From Marsupella aquatica (taxonomy: Eukaryota; Marchantiophyta): a stretch of DNA of 64,000 nt. The DNA is taken from positions 1,860,001-1,924,000 of the forward strand of contig OZ316894.1 of NCBI GenBank assembly GCA_973895155.1. Reading direction: 5' to 3'. The notes under the pieces are model-generated. The model saw only the letters and a program-made list of their open reading frames with translations. It made no database searches and had not been told where the DNA came from. The position numbers and the translations under genes were made by a program. Positions 11,690 through 23,427 of the stretch are shown in pieces. Positions within the stretch are counted from its first letter, which is position 1. Each line of letters starts with the position of its first letter.

Positions 11690-12300
<611 letters not shown>

Positions 12301-12599
12301 CGTCTTAAACTAGCGTATCTGGGTGGTTTTGGCTGATTCTAGGTAGTGACAAGATTTCACATTGTTGAAATGCATCATCGATGGCGACCGTAGGCCTCTC
12401 CTTCGTGGCTCTCCTTATTGAAAATCTGGTGGCAGCTGCTTGAACGATGAAATTAGACATGAGAGAAACGTACTACTCCAGGACAAGCAGCCTCTGTAAA
12501 CAGAGGTTCCGCTGTAGCTGGTGAAGCACTAACTGAGGAAAGGGGAATGATATTCTTTTGGAATGCAGAGATTGAATTGATTGGAGTGCAATGAGAAGA

Positions 12600-12960
12600 A
12601 GAGATGAGGGTCTTTCACTGTAGACCTATCTTGAATGAGCGACATGAAGGCATGGAAGCTGTTTTTATTGGTGGAAAGACAACTGAGTCCAGCAAATGGG
12701 GAGAGTCTGTCCATCGGTTGAGTAAGCTTGGCCAGTGTAAGCATCCACATATTGTGAAGGTGTTGGGACACTCCTTAGGCATTGACAACAGCCTTGTTCC
12801 AGTTTTTTACGAGCATGATTGTGGCTGGGGGCAATCTTAGCGAAGCGCTCCAGTCGGGTACGTTGAGTAGACGTGCCCGCAAAAGGGTCGTTGATTAATC
12901 TTGCCTTGGGCATCGTCCGTGCCTTGCATTACCTCCACGAGAACCAGCCCACCTATATAT
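12600..12960 (+). pseudogene. protein kinase domain fragment
   Basis: The frame starting near 12,604 contains CKHPHIVKVLGHSL followed by a VPVFYEHDCGG-like hinge. A frame change then gives NLSEALQSGTLSRRAR and LALGIVRALHYLHE. This order (HPNIVxLLG, hinge, NLxEAL, ALHYLHE) is the N-lobe to alphaE region of plant receptor-like kinases. The catalytic loop is not seen. Frameshifts mark it as a pseudogene fragment. Confidence 0.7.
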
Positions 12961-12999
12961 AGTCTTCTCAATCCCCTGCAACACAAGATAACGTCTTCT

Positions 13000-15369
13000 G
13001 AAGAAGTTCTAAACCAGGCTGGGCATGAAGGCCTACTTGTTAGAAAGAGTAGACCTCTCGGAGCTTGACCTTACAAGACCAGTATCTTCATGAGCCTCAT
13101 CGCAATCACGTACATACGTTGCCTGCCTACTTTGGCTGCTAATTTGATGTGAAGGTTCCAGACTTTGATTTTACCATACTAACAAACAATCTGCCGCTAT
13201 ACTTCTACATGGAGAGCACGCAAACATGATCTATGGTGTATAATTTATATAATTAGATTCAAGTTCTGGGGTGTACGTCTGAAGTTTAAAACTACGACGA
13301 TGAATCATTCAGCTCTAATTAGCGAGATACGAGGTCGTGCTATAATAGTATAACATATACGCCCTATTTGAGGTTTGATTAATTTGATGTGCCCCTCATT
13401 ATCTTCTGCCCTGAACTTAGCACATATGTATGTCCAGAGAGAATCCCACCTGCACTAGCCAGTATTGACGTTACGCTCCATTGTATCCAGTGTCCCATTC
13501 TCCTTCGCGTCATCTCGCACCCATGAGTTATTTTCTCATCTTGCACCCATGAAGCGTGAAGCTACGTGTTCTGCCAGTAATTGCTATCATTGGAGTCGTT
13601 GCGTTGGTATGCTTCTTATGCTTTCTCTCTCGCTGCAGCGATTTCTTTTGTCCACTGTTCTAATTTCCCGATTGACCAGGAGGTCGATCTTTTCTATCTC
13701 TTGGAAACTTGTCTTAATTCATCTCCTGTCTCTATGATGATCAATTCTGCGTCTACAGTTTAATTGGGGAAAGTTCGGGTGTCGATGATGTTAATTTGGC
13801 GAGAGGGTTTGCAGACCTTTCTCAACTGCCATCCTCCAGCAAAAGTAATGTCTACGTCCCGAATTTACAAGACATAACTCCGATTTCATAGGTCAATAGG
13901 TGGGCTACACAAATGCAACGCACGTAGTCTCGTAGAGGAATCAACTCTGCTTGGAATTGAGTTTAGTGTGCAGCGGCAGCTAGAGGCAAGGGTGCAAAGA
14001 GGAAAGCAAGATTGTAATTAATTGCCCAGCAGCAACAGCGAATCCTTCTGACATTTCCACTGGAGTACGATATAATTTTATGCCACCTGATTTGTTCGTT
14101 TGCTGCATCTACAATGTTGATGTCTCATTGTCTGCTCTGAGCTCTTGCAATTGTTTTTGCTCTCATCAGATTCCTTCCCCATCATCTGTCTTCCTTGCAT
14201 TTGTGGATCCCACCCGGCATTGATTTTACTCTAGCAAGAGAGCCCCAAAACTTTATTCCAAACAAAAAATAAGACGAACATCACTACTCACCGTAAACAG
14301 AAGAGCGCCCCAAAACGTTATTCCAAACAAACAATAAAAAAATTGAGAGATGGAGCTTCCCCTCCGCTGAACATCAGAAACGCTTGTCTTGATCCCCGTC
14401 TTGATCGAACTGGTATTAGGCTTTTAGCTCCTAGCTTTCCCTTCTATCTTCCATAGAATTGTCTTCCATTCAATTTTAATTTGATTGGAACCTCTTGGCT
14501 ATGGTGTGGTAAACCCTCTCGCACTCAATTCTCCACGGAATTCACTTTTCTCAGTTTCAACAGATTGTTCTTGTAGAGGCGCATCAAATAGGTATAAAAC
14601 ACGGCGCAAATGGTTCAGTATAGACATACTTATGGTCACAATTTAATTTGACGAGCTTTAGTAAGTGACCTTTTGTTTGTAGCCTGCTTGTAGACTGAGG
14701 ACTATGCATTTTGCATTTGGATTCTTTTGGAGTTGTAGCGGCTCAGTCTCCACTATTGGAAGGATCTTCTCCACTATTGGAAGGATCTTCACTTTATTGA
14801 CTTGTTGGTTGTCACAATGACTTGTGTTCCTGCTGTGTTCTTACCAATGACAGCCCCAAGTTGGAGACAACTATTTCTTGGAGTGACACGGTGGGTTCCT
14901 TCCATTGCCTTCCATTTCAATTCACATGTCTTGGTTGTGCCGAGGGTTGTGCCTTCTGTTGCTTTCTCGTGCGCTTTTGTTTGTCTCTGGTTGTGGTTTT
15001 TCATGTCTACATTTAAAATGTTGACGTGTGGCAACCGCCCAGCTCCACCATATTCTTCTCCTCCACTCTCCCCCCCTCACAGTTTGCCCTTGTGTTCAAC
15101 CTGGCTCTTTCATCGGATCTTTCCCTTATTCATGATACACTTATGCACGATGCTTTACCTAGTACCCCTCCTCCCATCTACGCCATATATGCCTTCTGGT
15201 CCCTCAGTCTATTGCCCATCCCATTGTCGCTTGGGTCAATCTTCACCTCTCTCTTCACACCATGTCCCAACCCCGTACGTCTCTCCAGCTTCCTTATCAG
15301 GCCTCTTCGTCCACGTCTCTTCTGCCTCCACCTGCAGTTGAGTCTTTCCATGTTCCCTCCCAGGAAGAG
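13000..15369. other. no gene recognised; short dispersed repeat at 14,238-14,340
   Basis: Open frames here (for example near 13,465-13,760 and 14,800-15,360) show no recognisable domain. The stretch 14,238-14,340 contains two copies of an AGAGAGCCCCAAAACTTTATTCCAAACAAACAATAAG-type word (given here as a consensus of short blocks). The same word recurs at 21,480-21,690. The copia element is inserted at the right end, after AAGAG. Confidence 0.5.
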
Positions 15370-15812
15370 TATGATCAGGAGTATCAAAACGAGGTAAAGT
15401 GCACACGGAAGTACGTGAAGAGAATACACGTGAGGAACTCAATGCTGTGAGAATTGGAGATAGAAAATAGTAAACATCGAGTCCATGAGTTCCAGTGAAA
15501 AAGCTTCGAATCCTCTATTGAATATTGAACTCTGAGTACCCCGAGAATCAAACCGGACATAAGTACTTCAACCAAGAGCATTGCTCGCCCGGGGAGAAAA
15601 GCTAGTTTGAATTCTTAACAGGATAAACATGAGGATCGAGCATCCACTAGACAGGAGCGGGGAGAGCAGAGCACAACACGTGTTGAGTCCCCGCTGTCAA
15701 AACACCCCGCGTCCTTTTACATGTAAGGACAGTAAGCGGTGCAGGAAAATTCACAAAACTACAGAAAGAACGTCGAGACAAAGAACAGTAAAGGGAGAAA
15801 ATCCCTTTCACA
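15370..15812 (-). repeat. copia 3' LTR
   Basis: This 443-bp repeat is identical to 20,167-20,609 except for one T/C difference, which lies in a CAG/TAG context. The polyprotein stop codon (15,808-15,810) lies within its first bases on the coding strand. Confidence 0.95.
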
Positions 15813-18800
15813 CACCCCCCGGATCGACGATCTTCTGTGTGTTTGGTGCAGAAGAGAACAAAACCAGACCAAGGAGTTCAATGAATCGTTGGAAACATAT
15901 TCCAGCAAGCGGTTTCGTTAAACCATCAGCTGGCATAATTTCAGTAGACAAATATTTGATCTACACATGCCCTTGGCGAACCTGTTCACGTACATAATGC
16001 CATTGGATTTCAATGTGTTTGGTCCGAGCGTGATGCTCAGGATTGATGGTTAATGCAATTGCTGGTTTATTGTCACCATAGATCACAACCGTCGTAATGT
16101 CTGAAGTGCAGAGATCGAGCTGTTGTAGAAGCTACCGCAACCAGATAGCTTCCTTGCAAGCAATTGAGTAGGCGACGTATTCAGCCTCCGTACTGCTGGT
16201 GGTGATGATTGGCTGTTTCCGAGATTTCCAGCTGATGGCACCGCCTGCTAATTTGAAGAGATAACCAGATGTAGACTTTTGATCCACACTGTTATCAGCG
16301 AAAGATGCATCACAATAGCCCTGAAAATTCATTGAATGAATTTCAATGCCAGGAGAAGAAACAGCTTCGTACTTGAGGCCAAGATTAACAGTGCCTCGAA
16401 GATAACCAAGAATGTGCCTGACACAACTCTGATGTTCGGAGGCCGGATTATGAGCAAACTGGCCAAGTCGAGAACAACGCTCAGAAAGATCAGGTCTCGT
16501 CCATACTGCAAGGTACATGAGAGAGCCAATCATGGCTTGATACAACTGCTTCTGATCATGTGTAGCAGGGATTTCACTTGGGAGCAGGCGATCAGTGCCG
16601 CTAGAAGGAGCAGACAAAGGAAGAGCCGACTCCATATGAAAACGAGAAAGAACCTTAAGAGCATATTTCTGTTGGGCAAGGTAAAGGACACCTTGGCTAC
16701 GATCACGATAGATGGCAAGCCCTAAATACTCAGTCAGATCTCCGAGCTCATGAACCTCATACTTGGAGGAGAGGATGGACTTCATAGACGCACTGCCGCT
16801 AAGAGTTTTTGAAACGGTAATAATATCATCCACCCATAAGACAATAAGATCGCCATCAGAATTCTTAAGAACACAAGGATCTGAGGGTAAAGGAAAGAAG
16901 CCCTGCAAAGCTAAGTATGCGGTGATTTCGATGTACCAAAGGCGTGGAGACTGGCGCAAGCCATACAAAGCTCGTAAAAGCAGCCAAACAAGAAGCTGGC
17001 CAAGATGATCATAGGTTTCGTAGCCAGGAGGTGGTCGAACATAGATTGGAGCTTGACCAGCCATTAGAGCATTCAAAAAAGCCGTAACAATATCATAACA
17101 CTTAGCCTCAAGATTTAATGCAGCAACATTAGCCATGATAGCACGGAAAGTCTCAGGATGGACCACTGATGCAAAAGTATCCCCGTAATCCTCCCCTGGT
17201 CGTTGTTTATCTCCACGAGCTATGAAACGTGCCTTGTAGATGCCCGCTGCTTTCTGTGTGTACACCCATTTTGATGGGAGAAGACGTGCACCAACAGGTA
17301 AAGGGATTAAACGTGCAACATTCAACTTCGTAAGTTGATTAAACTCTCTCTTCTCTGCAGCTTGCCATAAATCAGCATCCAGCCTAGACATGGCCTCCTT
17401 GTGTGTCTTAGGCACCTCAGAGGAGGCTGAAAATAGTGCGGCCAAATAAGAATAAAGCAGCGTGGATGGAATGCGTGTCAGCAAAGAAGTAGAAAATCAA
17501 GGCGGAGGGATTCCCCGCGTAGATCGCTCAGAACGTCGAGGAGCTGAAGGTATATTAGATATTGCAGCTGTGAGGTCTGCTGTCAATTCTTGTGGCGAGA
17601 TTGCACCCAAAGGGGGAAAGATAGAAGGAATTAAATTGTTATTGTCAAAACATTCCACAGAGTCGAGAGTATTGGCCGTAGACGAAGGGCCAGATTGTGA
17701 CTGGCCATCAATGAGAGATGGAACAAATGGAGTGCTCGGCAGAATAGAACCCCCAATTGCAAGTGGAGGAATAAGAGAAGTAATATCATATGGGACGTCG
17801 AGATGAATGAAACTTGAATCAGAAGATGTACTCGCCTCTAATGGAGAGGTGGTGCGTGGCGTTTCATCAATGGAAACGTATGCAGATACCGCAAACTCAT
17901 TTGTATCCGGAAACCATATACGGTAATTCAAGCCATCACCGTATCCAACCAAGTATCCCTTCTTAGCTCGAGCAGCAAACTTCTCACCACGAGGTCGAGT
18001 CTCTGGGGGTATATGAACGTAAGCAAGTGCTCCAAAGACGCGTAGATGAGAAATATTTGAATTGAACTGGCGATGAAATGGTTCATTCAAGGCAGCAACT
18101 GGGGATAAAGAAAGCGTGTTTGCAGTTGTCGGCAAACGATTGGTCACGTACACTGCAGCATTAATAGCCTCTGGCCAGAGTCAGGGTGGAAGATGAGAGT
18201 CAAGCAGCATCGCACGAGCCCGCTCTGTAATGACACCATTAGATCGTTCAGCAATACCATTCTGAGTATGGTGGTATGGAGCCGAATGGGTCATGGTACA
18301 CCCTTGGGTTGATAAGAAAGTCAGAAACTGCTGACTGCCAAACTCAGTGCCATTGTCGCAATGAAGAGATGCAATGATGGTGGCATAGTGAGTTTGAATG
18401 GCCGTACAAAATTGTTGGACAATAGGGACAGCTTGACTCTTACTCTGAATAGAGTAGACCCAACGAAAACGTGAGTGATCATCAGTAAGAAGAAGAAAAT
18501 ACTTCTGATTTCGAATGCCAACAGTAGCGATGGGACCACACAGGTCAAGATGGATTTTCTGAAAAGGAGCAGAAGCCCGAGTGTGAGTTTCGCGAGAAAT
18601 CACACGAGAAGATTTGGCCAAAGCGCATACTTCACAGGATGGCAAAGTGTGAGAACCAGAAAGCGTAATGTGTTCCTGTTGGATGATTTTCTGGAGGCCA
18701 TCAGAATGAAGATGTGCAAATCTTCGATGAAGGAGAGGCAGAGTAACTGTTTGGGTGTAAAAATGGCTCTTATCAGGGACACAAGAAGATGTAGATTGAA

Positions 18801-20094
18801 TCGTCAAGACCTTAAGACCATCAAGCCATTTTGCGGTGGCAAATTCGTGACCAGTAACCTGTATGATAAAGCGGGACTCCCAGCCATGCCAATAGACTCC
18901 CTTCTTTTCAAGAAGATGCTCTGAGATAGTATTCAATTCGCTGCTAGGCATGTATCGAACATTGTGTAAACGAATATGTCGAAAGGATTGGTCAGTGCAT
19001 CGTAATGAGAGATCAACAATGCCATATCCAGGAGAAATGATTTGACCAGCACCCGTATTGATGGAAAGCGGATCGGCAGTGTAGTCATGAAAAAGCTTCT
19101 GGTTATTACAGAAGTGATGATTGGCGCCTGAATCTGCAATCCATGTGCCCGTATCAACTGCTTGAAGCTCTGTCAATTGTGCCGAATGAGAGCACTACAC
19201 AAAATTAAAGAGATCAAGATCTGGAGAAGAGTCGTGTACAGGAGCAGAAGAAGGAGAAGCCTGAACATTATTGGTACCCTGAAGACGCTGTTGAATGCGC
19301 TCCATAACAAGTGTATTTGGTTGCCAACCCGGACGTCGCAAGTGTAAATGTTTGTAGTAGCAGGTCTCCTCCTTGTGACGAGGTAAACGACAATACTTGC
19401 AAATTTCCTTGGAGAGCGACGTCGAAGGAGGCCGGGGATTGGACGTTGTCACATTGAGCTGCATCGGAGTGGGAGCAATCACAGCAAGATGATATTCGTC
19501 CTTGGCTTCTTGTAACAAAGAATCAAGAGATGGAGAAGCGGTTGGATTGCGCCGAAGGTGATCTCGGACATTGGCTGTCCAATGCTCATAATGCTTATCC
19601 AAACTGTGTATGAATTGCATGGTTTGGACAGCAGAATCAACAACAATTCCAACGGCAGCACACCGATCAAGAGCATCTCGGTATTTTGTAGTAAAAATCT
19701 CCATATCTTCACCACGGTATTGAAGTTTGACGAAAGTCACCCAAGTGTTGTGCTTCTGAATGATGCCTTGAGGCTGGTATGTCTGCTTCAACTTATCCCA
19801 GCAAGCGGCCGCAGTGAGCACAGATGCTAGCGTACTTTGAATGTGTGGTTTGCACGTAGAGAGAATAATCATACGAGCATGTGCAGCTTGAGCATTGTAA
19901 GATTCTAAACGAGCTTGAAACTGATAGGCCTTCTCGTCCACTTCTTGTACCGGAGGAACTGCAGTACCATCAACAAATTTCCACCCGCCTGAAGATGCAA
20001 GACTAGAGGAGACAAGTAAATTCCACTGCTCATAGTTCGAGCCTCCTTCAAGTTTAGGCAACAGATGACTAGAATCGCGATATGTGAATGCCAT
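15808..20094 (-). pseudogene. copia polyprotein with five in-frame stops
   Basis: One frame of 1428 codons runs from ATG 20,094 to the stop at 15,808 without any frameshift. It is cut by TAG near 19,197-19,195, TGA near 18,183-18,181, TGA near 17,499-17,497, TAG near 16,134-16,132 and TAG near 15,963-15,961. The gag part carries a zinc knuckle (CKYCRLPRHKEETC). Protease shows WIADSGANHHFC. Integrase shows an HH-CC finger (CEVC) and the catalytic stretches HLDLCGP, LHCDNGTEF and NGIAERSNG. Reverse transcriptase carries WVDD where YVDD is usual. RNase H shows STEAEYVAYS and GDNKPAIAL. The first stop falls at the gag/protease boundary. The copy cannot encode the full polyprotein without suppression and was probably mobilised in trans. 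Confidence 0.93.
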
Positions 20095-20166
20095 GAGAAA
20101 CCTCAAAAGAAGGAAGCCGGGAGAGGTAAAATGATGAGAGTATTGATCAAATAAAGGCCCGTAACC

Positions 20167-20609
20167 TATGATCAGGAGTATCAAAACGAGGTAAAGTGCA
20201 CACGGAAGTACGTGAAGAGAATACACGTGAGGAACTCAATGCTGTGAGAATTGGAGACAGAAAATAGTAAACATCGAGTCCATGAGTTCCAGTGAAAAAG
20301 CTTCGAATCCTCTATTGAATATTGAACTCTGAGTACCCCGAGAATCAAACCGGACATAAGTACTTCAACCAAGAGCATTGCTCGCCCGGGGAGAAAAGCT
20401 AGTTTGAATTCTTAACAGGATAAACATGAGGATCGAGCATCCACTAGACAGGAGCGGGGAGAGCAGAGCACAACACGTGTTGAGTCCCCGCTGTCAAAAC
20501 ACCCCGCGTCCTTTTACATGTAAGGACAGTAAGCGGTGCAGGAAAATTCACAAAACTACAGAAAGAACGTCGAGACAAAGAACAGTAAAGGGAGAAAATC
20601 CCTTTCACA
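20167..20609 (-). repeat. copia 5' LTR
   Basis: This 443-bp repeat matches 15,370-15,812 with one mismatch. As the element reads on the minus strand, this is the upstream LTR and should carry the promoter. The gag ATG lies 73 bp inside it, at 20,094. Confidence 0.95.
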
Positions 20610-20614
20610 AAGAG

Positions 20615-22261
20615 CATCCTTAACACACTTGTACAAACTGTGGTTGGGTAATTGACATCTCCCTCCCTCATTATCAAGGGCGAGGCTGATGCCAATGTCA
20701 CCAGCAGATGCACTCCCAACCCTAGCCCCTTCCTGATCTCTCCTAATCCTGTTGGCTCTGCCTCCCCCTCTTTGGAGGCATCTAAGTTAGCAGACTTGGC
20801 ATTGGGTTTGCACCATGGACCCCATTGCAGCCTACCATCTTGGGTACATTTTTTATTAAAATATTTTTAGAATTTTAATAAAAATCCTCAAAGCTGGCTA
20901 GTTTGCCTGTAGACCCTTGTATTAAAAAAAACATATAGTTTGGTTTTGATTAAATTTTTCCATATCATTTGAAACAAGTTCAGTTTTTTTTTAAAGATAC
21001 ATCTTTGGATTCCTTGAGTTGAGAGGTAAAAGATTTGAGTAGGCTAAAATGAAATTTCATATGGTGAATTGGATATAACGTCATTATAAGGAATTATAAA
21101 CTTGCCTTAAGTATAAAAAGGGGTTGGCATACCCGGGCTTTAGCGTTTATAAAAAGGGGAGTTGCATACCCACGCTAGCTCCCCTAGAGTACATTCCTGT
21201 TCCCCCGCCTGTCCCACTTGCTGATTTGGTTAGGACATTCAGTGTAGCCCATTTTAGCTCTTGTTACATTTTCCAATGTAGACACTAGTCCTTCAGTTTT
21301 GCACTCATGTACAGTGTTTCACTTTGACATTTTCTCTTGACAAAGTTTACGCTTGCTTTTGTTTTTTTCTGGTTAGGTGTTTGTCCCCTTTGGTAGAATT
21401 TTTATTCCTTCATTGTACTTTGTTTTTCCCTAATTTCTAAATGTTGCTAGAAGATTCAAAACAATAAGGCAAACAATAACACCGTAAACAGAAGAGAGCC
21501 CCAAAACTTGATTCCAAACAAACAATAAGACCCCAGAACTTGATTCCAAACACACAATAAGACAAACATCCGTAAACATGCTTGTCACCTTAAACAGAAG
21601 AGAGCCCCAAAACTTTACCAAACAAACAGTAAGACAACCATCCATAAAACATGCTCCCCTTAAACAGCAGAGAACCCCAAAACTTTCATGGAATGCGGAG
21701 GGGTAAGTTCTAATAGATTAATTTTTATTGTGTTAATATGAAGTCTTAGGGTTTGGGTTTTTTCATATCTACCCTCCTTCTCTAGTTCCTCTGGAAATGA
21801 AGAACTAAATTAAACATATCTTACTAGTCATAATCATCAAGTCATAAGCCCAGAACTCCCATGGACCACCAATTGTGGTCTATGGGAGCACTATGTCCGA
21901 CATAAAGGTCCATCCTGGCTTCACTTTCAACTCTATGGAGAAACAAAATAACATAAAGCGAAAGCTTGCAATCAATATTGATTTGGCCACCGACATGGTC
22001 CCTTGTAGACAAAAGTGGTGTAAAAGTAAATGACAAGCCAAGGTACTTTTTAGACAAAAGTATATATTACAGGGACCCAGGGAGACAAGGTCACAAAGGC
22101 TAAGCATCGCAACAAAAAGAAAGTGGTGATATAAGAGGATATTTTTGGATAGAAGTGTAAAAGAATAATATCCTGGCATATCTACTTTAGTGCCGTAAGT
22201 CCAAATTTCACATGTCCATTGTATTACTTTGATTTAGTTCATCCAAACTTGACTTGTCTGT
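20615..22261. other. no gene; dispersed repeat at 21,480-21,690
   Basis: No coding region is supported. Near 21,480-21,690 a roughly 40-bp word (AGAAGAGAGCCCCAAAACTT... ATTCCAAACAAACAATAAG) recurs four or five times with variation and also occurs at 14,238-14,340. The sequence right of 20,614 is the other half of the host site of the copia insertion. Confidence 0.55.
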
Positions 22262-23090
22262 GGGGTTCATAGGCAAAAAAGTACTGTTGGAGAAATATAA
22301 ATCCAAAGTTCACTTGTTCTGTGGAGTTCATAGGCAAAGAAGTACTGTTGGAAAAGTATAAATCCAAAGTTTACTTGTTCTGTGCGGTTCATCTAGGCAA
22401 AAAAGTACTGTTGGAGAAATATAAATCCCAAGTTCACTTGTTCTGCGGGGTTCATCTAGGCAAAGAAGTACTGGTGGAGAAATATAAAATCCACAGTTGA
22501 CTTGTTCTGTGGGGTTCATGTAGGCAAAGAAGCACTGTTTTCTGCTTTGAATACCTAACTTAGTTGACCCATCCAACACTGGATAGACTATCAACTCTAG
22601 AGCATGCATTTTTGCTTTGAATAGTGACTGAAAGCTGACCCATCCAACACAAGATAATTAGACTATCAACTCCAGAGCATGCACCCTCTGTAGGGGTAGC
22701 CCACAAGGGGGGTCATACCCAGTACCAACAGGGAGAGAGGGTTGGACCATGCACCTCCCTACCGTAGCCCACAAAGGGGGGTCATTACCTAGTACCAGGA
22801 AGGAGAGAGGGTTGGACAAGAGCCCAAAAGTGGACTAGCTAGGGGATGAAGAGAAACCAAGATTCCCCTACTACACCTCACCCACACACACACTCACCCT
22901 TCACAACCCTTGCATGTGGAACGGGGATTGTGGAACGGGGATTGAACCTAGGACTCTTGGTTCTAGGCTTATCCCCTGGCCAACCATTGCCATTTAGTTG
23001 AATTACTTTTGGAGAAATATAAATCCAAAGTTGACTTGTTCTGTGGGGTTCATCTAGGCGAGTAGTACTGACGGAGAAATGTAAAGAATA
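22262..23090. repeat. about 60-bp tandem repeat, interrupted
   Basis: Five copies of a 59-65 bp unit (GTTCATCTAGGCAAAGAAGT ... GAGAAATATAAATCC ... CACTTGTTCTGTGG) run from about 22,262 to 22,545. Another copy follows at about 23,005-23,085. The gap between holds the SINE-like unit and a duplicated CATCCAACAC...CTAGAGCATGCA segment, so the array has been split by later insertion. Confidence 0.85.
22680..22995 (-). mobile_element. tRNA-derived SINE candidate
   Basis: On the minus strand the unit begins with a tRNA box A-like word (TGGCCAGGGGATAAG). About 25 bp later comes a box B-like word (AGGTTCAATCCCC). These are the two internal RNA polymerase III promoter elements of tRNA-derived SINEs. 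A GT-rich body follows, and a duplicated segment (GTAGCCCACAA-GGGGGGTCAT on the plus strand) makes up the 3' half. I could not define a target duplication. Confidence 0.6.
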
Positions 23091-23427
23091 CTATTCATTA
23101 ACACGCAAAGTAGTACTAAAATAGTATCCAAGCAGAGTCCACCTGCCTTGTCACGACTAAACAAATGGGTTTTGCTAAAATTTTGTCACGAAAACGCAAT
23201 ATTCCTGAAGAAAACCACCGAATCAATCATGAATACAAAAAGGGACTTAGAGGGACAAGTGCACTCTGCAGATCAGTGCAGGAAGCTGACGATGACGATG
23301 TTGTAAGACTACTTCGATCATGCTCTTTGTCTCGAGAGTATTGTACTTTTGAAGTGTTCTCCAAGAGACCTGCACACCGTTCCTGATCGAACTGCAATCG
23401 GATGTGAGCTTTAGCAATAGGATTTTC

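Larger units (their letters stand above)
15370..20609 (-). mobile_element. complete copia LTR retrotransposon
   Basis: A 5.24-kb element lies on the minus strand with two 443-bp LTRs (15,370-15,812 and 20,167-20,609). It is flanked by the 5-bp target duplication AAGAG at 15,365-15,369 and 20,610-20,614. On the coding strand the LTR begins TGTG and ends CATA. A G-rich polypurine tract abuts the 3' LTR at about 15,813-15,822. I do not recognise a canonical initiator-Met primer site next to the 5' LTR. Domain order (gag, protease, integrase, reverse transcriptase, RNase H) identifies Ty1/copia. The LTRs differ at one base only (15,462 versus the matching position near 20,259), so insertion is recent. 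Confidence 0.96.

Noticed and set aside
14802-15397. Long overlapping frames before the copia element as a secreted or membrane protein
   Set aside because: They are Pro/Ser/Leu-rich translations in all frames of a pyrimidine-rich stretch, and no domain is recognised.
15808-20094. An alternative genetic code or widespread stop-codon readthrough as explanation of the in-frame stops
   Set aside because: The P450 genes and the ParB-methyltransferase gene use normal stops and are uninterrupted, so the stops are better explained as mutations.
22925-22995. A functional tRNA gene on the minus strand
   Set aside because: Box A- and B-like words are present, but no cloverleaf with a proper acceptor stem could be drawn, which fits a tRNA-derived SINE.
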